Positions 34,702 through 44,885 of a stretch of DNA of 64,000 bases are shown here, in pieces. The notes below the pieces were generated by a model, which had not been told where the DNA came from, made no database searches, and saw only the letters and a program-made list of their open reading frames with translations. The translations under genes and the position numbers were made by a program. Each line of letters opens with the position of its first letter. The first letter of the stretch is position 1. Source of the DNA: Micromonospora violae (GTDB lineage Bacteria > Actinomycetota > Actinomycetes > Mycobacteriales > Micromonosporaceae); assembly GCF_004217135.1 (NCBI RefSeq), contig NZ_SHKK01000001.1:5952001-6016000 (forward strand). Direction: 5' to 3'.

Positions 34702-36987
34702 TCAGCCGGCCGACCCACCAACGAGCGGGGCAGGCAGCGGCGCGGCGTGCAGCACCGTCAGCCGGGACACCGCCCGCGTGAGCACCACGTACAGCCGGTG
34801 CAGCCCGCGCGGCTCGGCCGCGACGATCGCGGCCGGCTCGACCACCACCACATGGTCGTACTCAAGGCCCTTCACCAGCGTCGCCGGCACCACGGTGACC
34901 CGCTCCGCGGCCGCCACGTCGTCGGCGGTCGCGGTCTCCACACCGGCCTCGGCCAGTGCCGCACGCAGGCCGTCCACCGCGTCGTCCGCGGCGATCACAC
35001 CGACCGAGCCGTCGTGCGCGAGCGCCGCCCGCACCTCGGCCACCGCCGCCGAGGTCAGGTCGGTCACGGTACGCACGTCCAGGCCGCCGTCGTGGCGCAG
35101 CGACTCGGCCGCCGGTACGTCCACCGCGAGCGCCGGGAGCAGCAGGTTCGCGAACGCGACAACAGCGGCGGGCACCCGGAAACCGATAGTCAACGGAACC
35201 ACCACCGCGTCCGGCTTGCCGAGATGGGCGAGGGACTCCCGCCAGTCCGTAGCCGCCCACGGCGCGGTGCCCTGGGCGAGGTCACCCAGGAGCGTGACCG
35301 AGCCGTGCTCGCTGCGCCGAGCGATGGCCCGACACTGCATAGGGGACAGATCCTGCGCCTCGTCCACCACCACGTGCCCGAACCCGGAGAGCCGCTCCAG
35401 CAACCCGGTCGCCTCGTCGATCAGCACCGCGTCGGCGGCGGTCCACCGGGTCGCCTTCGGGGTACGGGCCGGCTTGGCCCAGACCAGCTGCGCCTGCTCC
35501 TCGTCGCTGAACAGGCCGTCCGCCGCAGCGGCGAGTCGGGCCGGGTCGGAGAGCAGGCCGTGCACCAGCCCTTCCGGGGTGAGCGCCGGCCAGACCGCGT
35601 CCAGGAAGTCGAGCACCGGCCGACAGCGGCCCATCCGCCGTAACCAGGCATCACTGGGCGACTCCGCCCGCCGCGCCTCGGCCTGCCGTTGCAGCAGGCC
35701 CACCACCCGCGCCTGGACGCGTTCCCGGCCCGTGCCGTACGGCAACCCCTCCCGGCGGGTCTCCTCGACGATCCGGTGCAACGGCTCCACCCCGATCCGC
35801 CAGCGGAACGAGCCGTCCGACACGGTGATCGAGTCGGTCGGGGTGCTGATCTGTGCCTGCACCGCGCGGCGCAGCACGCTCGCCATCCGTACGTCGTGTT
35901 TGAGCGCGGCCACCGCCGGCGTCTCCACGGCCCGGACCGGCACCCGAGAGATCAGTTCCTCCACCGTGGCCTGTTCGACCTCGACCTCACCGAGCGCCGG
36001 CAACACCGCCGCGATGTACGACAGGAACGCCCGGTTCGGCCCGACGATCAGCACACCCGCCCGTCGCAACCGTTCCCGGTGCAGGTACAGCAGGTACGCG
36101 GCCCGGTGCAGGCCCACCGCCGTCTTCCCGGTGCCGGGCGCGCCCTGCACACAGATCGAGTCGGCGAGATCGGCCCGGACCAGCTCGTCCTGCTCTGGCT
36201 GGATCGTGGCGACGATGTCCCGCATCGGCCCGACACGCGGACGCTCGATCTCGGCGGTGAGGATCCGACTGGCCGTACCCAGCTCTTCGCCCCGATCCAG
36301 CCGCTCATCCTCGAAGCTGGTCAGCACACCGTTGCTGAACCCGAACCGCCGCCGGACCGCCACTCCCTGCGGATCCCGCACGCTGGCCCGGTAGAACGAA
36401 CGGGAGACCGGTGCCCGCCAGTCCAGCACCAACGGCTCGCCACGCTCGTCGGTGACGTGCCGCCGCCCCACGTGATACCGCCGCCCGTAATGATCGCCAC
36501 CGGTGTCGGGGGCGGTCGGGGCGCCCATGGGCCTGCCGTTGGTCGTGGTGCCGCTGTCGGTGGTGGCGCTGTAAGTGGTGCCGTTGTCGGTGGTGCCGCT
36601 GCCGGCGGTGCTGCTGTGGGTGGTGCCGTTGTCGGTGGTGCCGTTGTCGGTGGTGCTGCTGTGGGTGGTGCGGCTGTCGGTGGTGCGGTTGTCGGCGGTG
36701 CCGTTGGGCGTGGCTCCGCCGAAGTCGAGACGGCCGAAGAAGAGCGGTGTGGTCGGGTCGTCGGCCAACTCGGCGACCCGGCGGGCCAGGGTGCGGCCAA
36801 GCGTCTCGGCCGCGTACGCGTCGCCGGCCACCTGGTCACCGGTGGCGAAGAGAGACTCGGCCCTCGCCCGCATCCGACCCAACGCCGCACGAGAGGTGGT
36901 GAGGTGTGCGCGTTCGGCGGCCAGGTCCGCGTCGAGATCGGTGTCGAGCTGGGTGTCGAGGTGGGTGTCGAGGTCAGGTGCGGACAT
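34702..36987 (-). CDS. helR: HelR/HelD-type RNA polymerase recycling ATPase
   Basis: This 761-residue superfamily-1 protein has Walker [19 protein letters not shown] (about residue 295), [17 protein letters not shown] and [16 protein letters not shown], together with the N-terminal [26 protein letters not shown] segment of HelD-like proteins. These remove RNA polymerase from stalled complexes, and in some actinomycetes give rifampicin resistance. A threonine-rich, repetitive insert of about 60 residues interrupts the N-terminal region (about residues 92-152). The acidic Asp-rich start ([18 protein letters not shown]) is also repetitive. Confidence 0.85.
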   Translation of the reverse strand: MSAPDLDTHLDTQLDTDLDADLAAERAHLTTSRAALGRMRARAESLFATGDQVAGDAYAAETLGRTLARRVAELADDPTTPLFFGRLDFGGATPNGTADNRTTDSRTTHSSTTDNGTTDNGTTHSSTAGSGTTDNGTTYSATTDSGTTTNGRPMGAPTAPDTGGDHYGRRYHVGRRHVTDERGEPLVLDWRAPVSRSFYRASVRDPQGVAVRRRFGFSNGVLTSFEDERLDRGEELGTASRILTAEIERPRVGPMRDIVATIQPEQDELVRADLADSICVQGAPGTGKTAVGLHRAAYLLYLHRERLRRAGVLIVGPNRAFLSYIAAVLPALGEVEVEQATVEELISRVPVRAVETPAVAALKHDVRMASVLRRAVQAQISTPTDSITVSDGSFRWRIGVEPLHRIVEETRREGLPYGTGRERVQARVVGLLQRQAEARRAESPSDAWLRRMGRCRPVLDFLDAVWPALTPEGLVHGLLSDPARLAAAADGLFSDEEQAQLVWAKPARTPKATRWTAADAVLIDEATGLLERLSGFGHVVVDEAQDLSPMQCRAIARRSEHGSVTLLGDLAQGTAPWAATDWRESLAHLGKPDAVVVPLTIGFRVPAAVVAFANLLLPALAVDVPAAESLRHDGGLDVRTVTDLTSAAVAEVRAALAHDGSVGVIAADDAVDGLRAALAEAGVETATADDVAAAERVTVVPATLVKGLEYDHVVVVEPAAIVAAEPRGLHRLYVVLTRAVSRLTVLHAAPLPAPLVGGSAG
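36530..36715. repeat. Coding minisatellite within helR
   Basis: The DNA here consists of shuffled copies of a 15-base unit (for example GGTGGTGCCGTTGTC), encoding [14 protein letters not shown] peptides. It is in frame and interrupts an otherwise family-like protein, so copy number could vary without a frameshift. Confidence 0.7.
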
Positions 36988-37213
36988 GCTGACGTCCCAT
37001 CGTTCACATCTGCTGCGCGCTCGCGTGTCCGGGGGCGGATGGCCGGCCGCCCGGCGCGAAGACGTCCGTGCCGGTGCCGCTCACCTCGGCCGTCAAGCGG
37101 CCTGCAACCCTACGCTCCCCAACCCACCGCATCCAGCGAATTGCCGGCGCGACCACCCGTCCGAGACGGCGTGTTGCCCGGTACGAAGTCGTCAAACAGG
37201 CGTGTAGCCAGGT

Positions 37214-37337
37214 GGCGCGGCATTGAGGTGCCCGCGCCCCGCGCCCCGCGCTGTGCCCGCGCCTCGCGCTGTGCCCCGCGCCTCGCGCCCCGCGCCCCGC
37301 GCCTCGCGCTGTGCCCCGCGCCTCGCGCCCCGCGCTG
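37214..37337. repeat. C/G simple-sequence array beside a family A element
   Basis: Multiple copies of units like GCGCCCCGCGCCTCGCGCTGTG lie upstream of helR (about 230-350 bases from its start). No coding frame is convincing. A family A palindrome begins at its right edge. Confidence 0.7.
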
Positions 37338-37414
37338 TGATCAACTCGGCTTTCATGAAATCGCGGTGTCTGGGTCGGTGTGACGCCCCGTTTTTCAGGA
37401 AGCCGAGTCGATCA
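37338..37414. repeat. Family A palindromic element, copy 3
   Basis: The arm TGATCAACTCGGCTTTCATG at the left matches, inverted, the right end that closes with AAGCCGAGTCGATCA. The arms differ by several substitutions. It lies between the start of helR and the end of the DUF222-HNH gene, with no gene of its own. Confidence 0.75.
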
Positions 37415-37554
37415 CCGGGAGACGCGGCCTGGCGGCAAGGGTCAGTGGGGTTTTCCGGGGTTTTGTGGCGCTCAGCGCCATCCCGTCCGGGCTGCTGATC
37501 GTCCGGTCACGGTGCGGAACGCAATCGTCGGCGGCGTGGGTGTGGTCGGCGGCG

Positions 37555-38805
37555 TCAGCAGCGCCGGTGGTAGAGGTTGCGACGAGGGGTGCGCAGCGGG
37601 TCGAGCCAGCTGGGTGGGAGGAAGTCCGGTCGGTCGTCCGCCGCGATCCGGACCGTCCAGTCGCCGCGATGGATGAACCGGTGGTGGTAGCCGCAGAGCA
37701 ATACGGCATTGCCCAGCGCCGTCACCCCACCGTCGGCCCAGTGTCGGATGTGGTGACCGTCGCACCATCTCGGCGGTCGATCACAGCCAGGAAAGGCGCA
37801 GCCGCCGTCGCGCAGGACCAGTGCGCGCCGCAACGGGCCGGTGAAGAGCCGGCGTTGGCGTCCGACGTCCAGGACCTGACTGTTGCCGCCGAGCACGGCG
37901 GGCAGCACGCCCGCATCGCAGGCAAGGCGGCGGACCGCGCCAGGCGTGAGACGCGTGCCGCTTTCCAGTGTTCCGGCGCGTAAGCCATTGACCAGTTCGT
38001 CGAGGGACGCGGTCACCACCAGTTGAGGACGGTCGCCGCCGTTGTCGGGCAGTTGGCCGGTGCGGAGCGCCAGTCGGCAGATTTCGCCCAGCGCGTCGGC
38101 GCGGCGCTGACCAGGACTGCGGTCATCGTGCTCACCGGCGGGGGTGCAGAGCGGGTCGATCGCCTCGCGCAGCAGGCTCGCGGTTTCGGTGTCGAGGTTG
38201 CCGCTGAGGCGTACCTGTCCGTTCTGCTGCTCGGAGAGCGTGACGTGCCGACGGGCCTCGGCCCGCTCGGTGGCCCGCTCCAGAGCCTTCAACTCAGCCT
38301 GCTCGGTCAGTTCCGGGGCGACGTGCGTGAGGACCCGCTCGCCGAGCCGGCTCAGGCTGATCGGATCGAAACGGTCGGCCCAGGTGACCAGCAGTTGGGT
38401 CGCCTTGTCCGCCACTTCCGGGCCGGCTTCCATTGGCAGGGCGGCGATCGTCTCGGCCACCACCCGACCCTGCTCGACGGTGATGGCACCGCTGAGCAGG
38501 GCGTCGGGGACCGGTGGCGGGGCGGCATCGATGGTGGCGGCGAGCTGGACCAGTTGGCGCGCAGTGCGGCTGGAGAGCCGGAGTCGTTCCCGCAGCCAGA
38601 CCGCGGTGGACGAGGCACCCTGGGCGACCGCCAACCCGCGACCGTCCACCTCGCGGACCAGGCCGAGCTGAACGGTGGCCAACCGCTGCGCCATCATCTG
38701 AGTCGCGTCGAGGGAGGCGAGCAGTTCGTCATCGGAGAGCGCCCAGAGTGCGGTCTCGGCGCAGTCGTCAACCGCGCCACCCACCTGTGCCAACGCCCTC
38801 AACAT
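37555..38805 (-). CDS. DUF222 / HNH endonuclease family protein
   Basis: The 416-residue protein has an N-terminal helical DUF222 domain (about 20-280) and a C-terminal HNH nuclease with the finger CAFPGCDRPPRWCDGHHI and the closing LLCGYHHRFIHRGDW. It belongs to the family related to mycobacterial 13E12 repeat proteins, which are numerous in actinomycetes and sometimes mobile. The HNH residues look intact. Start ATG 38805 lacks a clear ribosome site. There is nothing around it to say whether it is active in homing or defence. Confidence 0.9.
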   Translation of the reverse strand: MLRALAQVGGAVDDCAETALWALSDDELLASLDATQMMAQRLATVQLGLVREVDGRGLAVAQGASSTAVWLRERLRLSSRTARQLVQLAATIDAAPPPVPDALLSGAITVEQGRVVAETIAALPMEAGPEVADKATQLLVTWADRFDPISLSRLGERVLTHVAPELTEQAELKALERATERAEARRHVTLSEQQNGQVRLSGNLDTETASLLREAIDPLCTPAGEHDDRSPGQRRADALGEICRLALRTGQLPDNGGDRPQLVVTASLDELVNGLRAGTLESGTRLTPGAVRRLACDAGVLPAVLGGNSQVLDVGRQRRLFTGPLRRALVLRDGGCAFPGCDRPPRWCDGHHIRHWADGGVTALGNAVLLCGYHHRFIHRGDWTVRIAADDRPDFLPPSWLDPLRTPRRNLYHRRC

Positions 38806-38889
38806 GGACCGAGAATAGAACTGACGTACGACAATCCCGGCTCATGTTGATCAATGTGTACGAGCTGATTTCTCCGCCCCGGCGGGTAG

Positions 38890-39837
<948 letters not shown>

Positions 39838-39845
39838 CCGCCACG

Positions 39846-39876
39846 CCAGGCCCGGACCCTGAGCGGCCGGGCCTGG
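39846..39876. terminator. Hairpin between mqnA and the serine hydrolases
   Basis: A perfect 10-bp stem CCAGGCCCGG/CCGGGCCTGG with an 11-base loop begins nine bases after the mqnA stop and ends just before the convergent gene end at 39884. Confidence 0.7.
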
Positions 39877-39883
39877 GCGCGGG

Positions 39884-40837
39884 TCAGGTGCCGGGGCGGA
39901 GCAGCGCCTCGGTGATCTTCTCGCAGTTCTTCATGCCGTAGTCGTAGCCCATGTTGATCGGGTACTTGACCATCACGCCCATCGTCCAGGTGTCACCGAT
40001 GGCCAGGCAGTTGATGTGCATCTCCTGCTCCCTGGTCCGGTCGATCCACCCGTTCTTGATGGCGATCTTCTTCTGCTCGGCGGCTGGGAAGGCCTTGCGG
40101 ATGCCGAAGTCTCCCGCGCCGCGAACCAGTTTCATCTCGTTGAGCAGCCACTTTGTCCACTTCGACCCGGCGGCGGTGCCGGTGGCGATGCAGTTGGCCA
40201 TGCGGGCGGTGTCCCGGGGGGAGAGCGCCGTCCGGCTCCAACCCTTGTCAGGGGCGACGCTGCTGTCGGTCAGCTTGCACATGGAGATCAGCCGCTCGAT
40301 CGAGGCGTCCCGGCCGACCAGGTTGTAGAACTGCTCGGCGCGGGTGTTGTCGCTGTCCCGGATGATCCGCGTCGCGTCGGCGAGCTTCGCGTCGCTCGGG
40401 GTCTGGCCGGCGTCGGCGGCGCGACGCAGGTAGTCGGCGACGATCCAGGCTTTGATCATCGAGGCGGTCGTGCTGGTCTCGTCCATGTTCTTCGAACCGA
40501 TGATCTTTCCGGTCCGGCGGTCGAGGACGCTCCACGAGTACCAGCCCTCGATGTCCAGGTCGAGGTTCCTGGCCACGAAGGGCAGCGGCTCCAGCGACGG
40601 GCTGGGGCTCGGTGATGGGGAGGACGGCTGGCGGGCGCTGCGGTCGGTGCCGGTGGAACGGTCACCGGTGCTGGAGCCGGGGTCGCCCCACTTGGCGACG
40701 GCGGCCGACTCGAACGGTGAGCCGGGCAGCAGCCGCAGCGACACCAGCACCAACCCGATCAGGATGACCGCGATGGCGATCAGCCGAAGTGGGGACGCCT
40801 CGCCGTCGCGCCGGTCGACCCGACGATTGCCGGCCAT
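39884..40837 (-). CDS. Serine hydrolase, beta-lactamase/PBP fold (copy 2)
   Basis: This 317-residue protein has a short cytoplasmic N-terminus, a membrane anchor (IAIAVILIGLVLVSLRLLPG), a Ser/Pro linker (SPSPSPS) and a domain with the motifs of class A beta-lactamase-like enzymes: SMIK (SxxK), SDN and IKNGW (KTG-equivalent). It is likely anchored outside the membrane and acts on peptidoglycan or beta-lactams, but the activity cannot be read. Its ATG overlaps the stop of the upstream paralogue by one base. Confidence 0.82.
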   Translation of the reverse strand: MAGNRRVDRRDGEASPLRLIAIAVILIGLVLVSLRLLPGSPFESAAVAKWGDPGSSTGDRSTGTDRSARQPSSPSPSPSPSLEPLPFVARNLDLDIEGWYSWSVLDRRTGKIIGSKNMDETSTTASMIKAWIVADYLRRAADAGQTPSDAKLADATRIIRDSDNTRAEQFYNLVGRDASIERLISMCKLTDSSVAPDKGWSRTALSPRDTARMANCIATGTAAGSKWTKWLLNEMKLVRGAGDFGIRKAFPAAEQKKIAIKNGWIDRTREQEMHINCLAIGDTWTMGVMVKYPINMGYDYGMKNCEKITEALLRPGT

Positions 40838-41823
40838 CAGAGCTTCCCGACCGGCTGCTGCGGCACCTTGAGCGCGGCGCCCGGCTGCGGGGTGACCAGT
40901 TGGGTGGCCACGCTGGCGCAGACCTTCGCGCCGTAGTCCAGGCCGGTCCTGATCGGGTAGCGCAGCATCACCGCGAGGCTCCACTTGCTGGTGACGGCGA
41001 GGCAGTTGACGTGCCAGTTGCCGTCGCCGTAGATCGGGGTCCAACCGTTCTTGATGCTGACCGGGCCCTGCGAGGTGATCGACTTCGGCAGACCGTCGAT
41101 GATCCCCCAGCGGCCGCCACCGGACTCGGGCTTCTGGTCTTTGCCCGCTGTGGTGCCCCGGACCTTGCTCATCTGGTCCAGCACCCACTTCGTCCACTTC
41201 GGGCCGGCGGCCTTGCCGTCGGCGATGCAGTCGCCGAGTCGGACCGCGTCGCGGGGGGACATCCGGGTGTAGCTCCAGTAGCCGGTGTACGGCTTCGTGT
41301 TGCCGCGCTTGGTGTCGGTCAGCCCGCAGATCTTGATCGCCCGCTGTATCACCGCGTCCGGGACGCTGCTCGACGAGGCCTTGTAGGACCCGCCGGCAGC
41401 CTTGTGGACCGCGTTGGCGGCCTCGTCGTTGCTGTCGATGATGGCGAGCCTGGCCGCCTCCTTCATCGCTGCGGGCGGCTCCTTGTCACCGAGCTGCCGC
41501 AGATAGTCGGAGACGATCCACGCCTTGATCATCGATTCGGTGGAGCTGGTCGCGGTCATGTTCGACGACCCGGAGATCTTGCCCGTCTTCCGGTCCATCA
41601 GGGCCCACGAGAAGAACTCACCCTTGAAGCTCACGGACACCGGGCCCGCCGCCAGGGTGGGTGGCGGTGGTGGGGTCGGTGCGGGCGCGGCGACGCTCGA
41701 CGAACCGCCGCCGCCTCCGCCGCTGTCGTCGCTGGCGAGTCGGGCGTACGCGGTGGGAACCAGCAGCACGCCGCCGAGCACGACCGCCATGATGGCGAGC
41801 ACCAGGGTCACGCGAGATCGCAT
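40837..41823 (-). CDS. Serine hydrolase, beta-lactamase/PBP fold (copy 1)
   Basis: The 328-residue paralogue of the following gene has a signal or anchor (VTLVLAIMAVVLGGVLLVPTAYA), a Ser/Pro/Thr-poor glycine linker (GGGGGGSS) and the same motif set: SMIK, SND (in place of SDN) and IKNGW. The two proteins align through the whole domain (for example KAWIV.DYLR, MSPRD/LSPRD, ADG/CIATG, KWTKWLL/KWTKWVL), indicating an ancient tandem duplication. It is divergent from the paa operon across a 370-base gap. Confidence 0.82.
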   Translation of the reverse strand: MRSRVTLVLAIMAVVLGGVLLVPTAYARLASDDSGGGGGGSSSVAAPAPTPPPPPTLAAGPVSVSFKGEFFSWALMDRKTGKISGSSNMTATSSTESMIKAWIVSDYLRQLGDKEPPAAMKEAARLAIIDSNDEAANAVHKAAGGSYKASSSSVPDAVIQRAIKICGLTDTKRGNTKPYTGYWSYTRMSPRDAVRLGDCIADGKAAGPKWTKWVLDQMSKVRGTTAGKDQKPESGGGRWGIIDGLPKSITSQGPVSIKNGWTPIYGDGNWHVNCLAVTSKWSLAVMLRYPIRTGLDYGAKVCASVATQLVTPQPGAALKVPQQPVGKL

Positions 41824-42195
41824 GAGTGGGTGAACTCCAGGAGTCAGGGCCGGGGGGACCGGCTTGTCGTCGGGACGAATCGGGTGCGACCGCCGAGGCC
41901 GGGGGAGGTGGCCTCAATGGAGATGTCGATGTGTGGCAGCCGATCGGTTGTCCGGCAGAAGTCTACGTCCGGACCGGCCGGCCGCCAGGTTTCGACACTA
42001 GGCAACCTGCGATAAAGGCGGGATATGGGGCCGGTATGAGGTTTTTGCAGGGGTTCACCTTTGTTTCGTGGCCCAAGTCACGGCGATCCAATGACGCCCA
42101 GGTCGCACAAAGCAGTCATTCGACTACGGATGGGATGCGCGGATTCCTGTTACACCCCCTGGTGCAACGAGGCGGAAGCTGTAACACTTAGCCTC
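41824..42195. promoter_or_regulatory. Divergent region with an inverted repeat before paaA
   Basis: The 370-base gap has AT-rich parts around 42000-42070. The inverted pair TGTTACA (42148-42154) and TGTAACA (42180-42186) is 32 bases apart, about three helical turns, and the second half-site abuts paaA. No ribosome site precedes the paaA ATG at 42196, so it may be translated from a leaderless transcript. No small gene was seen. Confidence 0.5.
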
Positions 42196-43260
42196 ATGTA
42201 TGGCAACGACTTCTCCGCCCCGGACGAGGCGCCCGGTGGTCTGCTGGGCGAGGTCGAGGCCGCCGAGGCCGAGCTGCGCGCGGCGGCGGCGCGCGGGCGG
42301 CGGGGCGGGCCCGCGCCGGACGAGGACCTGGCGGCGTACTTCGCCGAGGTGGTCGACGCCGAGCAGAAGGTCGAGCCCCGCGACTGGATGCCCGAGGCGT
42401 ACCGGCGGACGCTGATCCGGCAGATCGCCCAGCACGCCCACTCCGAGATCATCGGCATGCAGCCGGAAGGCAACTGGATCAGTCGGGCACCGTCGCTCAA
42501 GCGCAAGGCGATCCTGCTGGCCAAGGTGCAGGACGAGGCCGGTCACGGCCTCTACCTCTACGCCGCCGCGGAGACCCTCGGCATCAGCCGCGACGAGCTG
42601 GTCCAAATGCTGCTCGACGGCCGTCAGAAGTACAGCTCGATCTTCAACTACCCCACCCTCAGCTGGGCCGACGTGGGTGCCATCGGGTGGCTGGTGGACG
42701 GTGCCGCAATCGTCAACCAGGTGCCGCTGTGCCGGTGCTCCTACGGCCCGTACGCCCGCGCGATGATCCGGGTCTGCAAGGAAGAGTCGTTCCACCAGCG
42801 GCAGGGCTACGAGATCCTGCACACCCTGGCGCACGGCACGCCCGCGCAGCGGGAGATGGCCCAGGACGCGGTGAACCGTTGGTGGTACCCGTCGCTGGCC
42901 ATGTTCGGCCCGCCGGACGCCAACTCGCCGCACTCGGCCCAGTCGATGGCCTGGAAGATCAAGCGCTTCTCCAACGACGACCTGCGGCAACGCTTCGTCG
43001 ACATGTGCGTGCAGCAGGCCGAGATCCTCGGGCTGCGCATCCCCGACGACGACCTGCGCTGGAACGACGAGCGGCAGGCGTACGACTACACCCAGCCGGA
43101 CTACGACGAGCTGATGCGGGTGATTTCCGGTGACGGGCCGTGCAACCGCGAGCGGATGGCCCACCGCCGGGCCGCGCACGCCGACGGCGCCTGGGTACGT
43201 GAGGCCGCAGCGGCGTACGCCGCGAAGCGGGCGGGACAGAAGGAGACGGTGGCCGCGTGA
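42196..43260 (+). CDS. paaA: Phenylacetyl-CoA epoxidase, catalytic subunit A
   Basis: The 354-residue product has the ferritin-like diiron monooxygenase sequence of Paa[31 protein letters not shown] (EXXH) and [14 protein letters not shown] (EXXH), the residues that bind the iron pair. It forms the catalytic subunit of the PaaABCE complex that epoxidises the ring of phenylacetyl-CoA, using O2 and NADPH. Its stop overlaps paaB by four bases. ATG 42196 begins a mature-looking N-terminus. Confidence 0.95.
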   Translation: MYGNDFSAPDEAPGGLLGEVEAAEAELRAAAARGRRGGPAPDEDLAAYFAEVVDAEQKVEPRDWMPEAYRRTLIRQIAQHAHSEIIGMQPEGNWISRAPSLKRKAILLAKVQDEAGHGLYLYAAAETLGISRDELVQMLLDGRQKYSSIFNYPTLSWADVGAIGWLVDGAAIVNQVPLCRCSYGPYARAMIRVCKEESFHQRQGYEILHTLAHGTPAQREMAQDAVNRWWYPSLAMFGPPDANSPHSAQSMAWKIKRFSNDDLRQRFVDMCVQQAEILGLRIPDDDLRWNDERQAYDYTQPDYDELMRVISGDGPCNRERMAHRRAAHADGAWVREAAAAYAAKRAGQKETVAA

Positions 43261-43568
43261 GCGAGCAAGCCGAGCAACCCGGCATGACGAGTCATTCGCC
43301 TTTGTGGGAGGTCTTCGTGCGGGCCCGACGCGGGCTGTCGCACACGCACGTCGGCAGCCTGCACGCCCCCGACGCCGAGCTCGCCCTGCGCAACGCCCGC
43401 GACCTCTACACGCGTCGCCAGGAGGGCGTGTCGATCTGGGTGGTGCCGGCCGTCGCCATCACCGCGTCCAGCCCGGACGAGAAGGACGCCTTCTTCGACC
43501 CGGCCGCCGACAAGGTCTACCGCCATCCCACCTTCTACGAGGTGCCGGACGGGGTGGCCCACCTGTGA
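43257..43568 (+). CDS. paaB: Phenylacetyl-CoA epoxidase subunit B
   Basis: This 103-residue protein contains [34 protein letters not shown] and SIWVVP, the PaaB pattern. This small subunit is required for assembly of the epoxidase complex. The GTG at 43257 overlaps paaA by four bases, and paaC starts 64 bases after its stop. Confidence 0.95.
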   Translation: MSEQAEQPGMTSHSPLWEVFVRARRGLSHTHVGSLHAPDAELALRNARDLYTRRQEGVSIWVVPAVAITASSPDEKDAFFDPAADKVYRHPTFYEVPDGVAHL

Positions 43569-43632
43569 GCGAGCGGAGTGAGCGAACCAGTCAGCTCGGC
43601 ACCGGGGCCGCCACGCGCCGGGAGAGCACGCC

Positions 43633-44358
43633 GTGAACGGGCCCTTCGACTTCACTCTCGCCCTCGCCGACGACGCGTTGATCGCGGCCCAGCGGCTGGC
43701 CGAGTGGACCACCCGTGCCCCGGAGATGGAAGAGGACATCGCGCTGGCCAACATCGCCCTCGACCAGCTCGGCGCGGCACGCCTGCTGTTGTCGTACGCG
43801 GGCGAGTTGGAGGGCGCCGGGCGCGACGAGGACGCGCTGGCGTACCTGCGCGACGACCGCGAGTTCCGCAACGCGCTCCTGGTCGAGCTGCCCAACGGCG
43901 ACTTCGCGGTGACGATGGCGAAGCTGTTCTTCCTGGCGGCGTACCAACTGCCGCTGTACACGGCGCTGGCCGGCTGTGCGGACGAGCGGTTGGCCGCGAT
44001 CGGCGCGAAGGCACGCAAGGAGTCGGCGTACCACCTGGACCACGGCGCGCTGTGGGTGAAGCGGCTCGGTGACGGCACCGAGGAGTCGCACCGTCGGATG
44101 CAGGCGGCCGTCGACCACGTGTGGCCGTACACCCATGAGCTGTTCGCCGCGGACCCGGCGGCGCCGGTTGATCCGGCCGCCCTGCGGCCGGCGTTCGACG
44201 AGGTCGTCGGTGCGGTGCTGGCCGAGGCGACTCTCACCCAGCCGGAAGGTGCCTGGGCCCCGGGCGGCGGCCGCACGGGCGTGCACACCGAGCACCTGGC
44301 TTACCTCCTCGCCGAGATGCAGGTGCTGCACCGGGCCCACCCCGGGGCGACGTGGTGA
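43633..44358 (+). CDS. paaC: Phenylacetyl-CoA epoxidase subunit C
   Basis: The 241-residue protein is a PaaC-type ferritin-like, iron-free partner of PaaA: LALADDALIAAQRLAEW, EEDIALANIALDQLG and KESAYHLDHGALWV with reduced iron ligands. It supports the catalytic subunit in the epoxidase heterocomplex. The GTG at 43633 has a GGGAGAG site. Its stop TGA overlaps the paaD start by four bases. Confidence 0.93.
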   Translation: MNGPFDFTLALADDALIAAQRLAEWTTRAPEMEEDIALANIALDQLGAARLLLSYAGELEGAGRDEDALAYLRDDREFRNALLVELPNGDFAVTMAKLFFLAAYQLPLYTALAGCADERLAAIGAKARKESAYHLDHGALWVKRLGDGTEESHRRMQAAVDHVWPYTHELFAADPAAPVDPAALRPAFDEVVGAVLAEATLTQPEGAWAPGGGRTGVHTEHLAYLLAEMQVLHRAHPGATW

Positions 44359-44885
44359 GCGCGAGGAGTACAGCGCAGCGGAGCCCCGCAGTCGCGAACG
44401 AAGACGGCTCGGTGAGCGCGCGGGAGGCCGCCGCGAACGTGGTGGACCCGGAGATCCGGGTCATCACCATCGACGAGCTGGGCATCCTGCGGGCGGTGGA
44501 AGAGGATCCGGCCAGTGGCCGGGTCACCGTCACCATCACCCCGACCTACACCGGCTGCCCGGCGATGGAGGTGATCCGGGCCGACATCCGCCGCGCGCTG
44601 ACCGCCGCCGGCCACCCGGACGCGGAGGTCCGGACCGTCTACAGCCCACCGTGGAGCACCGACTGGATCTCCGAGGCGGGGCGGACCAAGCTCGCCGCCG
44701 CCGGGATCGCCCCGCCGGCCCCGGCGCCCGCCGCCGGCGTCGTGCCACTGACGCTCGCGGTCCGCTGCCCGCAGTGCGGCTCGCCGGAGACCGAGCAGAT
44801 CAGCCGGTTCGGCTCCACCGCGTGCAAGGCGTTGTGGCGGTGCCGTGCCTGCTCCGAACCCTTCGACCACCTGAAGGCGCTGTGA
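44355..44885 (+). CDS. paaD: Phenylacetyl-CoA epoxidase assembly protein D
   Basis: This 176-residue protein has an iron-sulfur-assembly-like (DUF59/MIP18) domain: VVDPEIRVITIDELGI and PTYTGCPAME. A C-terminal zinc ribbon follows, with CPQCGS and CRAC. It is needed for maturation of the iron-sulfur centre of the epoxidase. The GTG at 44355 overlaps the paaC stop; a GTG one codon upstream is also possible. Confidence 0.92.
   Translation: MSARSTAQRSPAVANEDGSVSAREAAANVVDPEIRVITIDELGILRAVEEDPASGRVTVTITPTYTGCPAMEVIRADIRRALTAAGHPDAEVRTVYSPPWSTDWISEAGRTKLAAAGIAPPAPAPAAGVVPLTLAVRCPQCGSPETEQISRFGSTACKALWRCRACSEPFDHLKAL

Noticed and set aside
36988..37213. A rifamycin-associated element upstream of helR
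   Set aside because: I looked for the inverted GGGGCTTGC-type palindrome and did not find it; inducibility by rifamycin is therefore not claimed.
37555..38805. A homing or defence nuclease system
   Set aside because: DUF222-HNH proteins are very common in actinomycetes; there is no toxin, methylase, or defence gene nearby.
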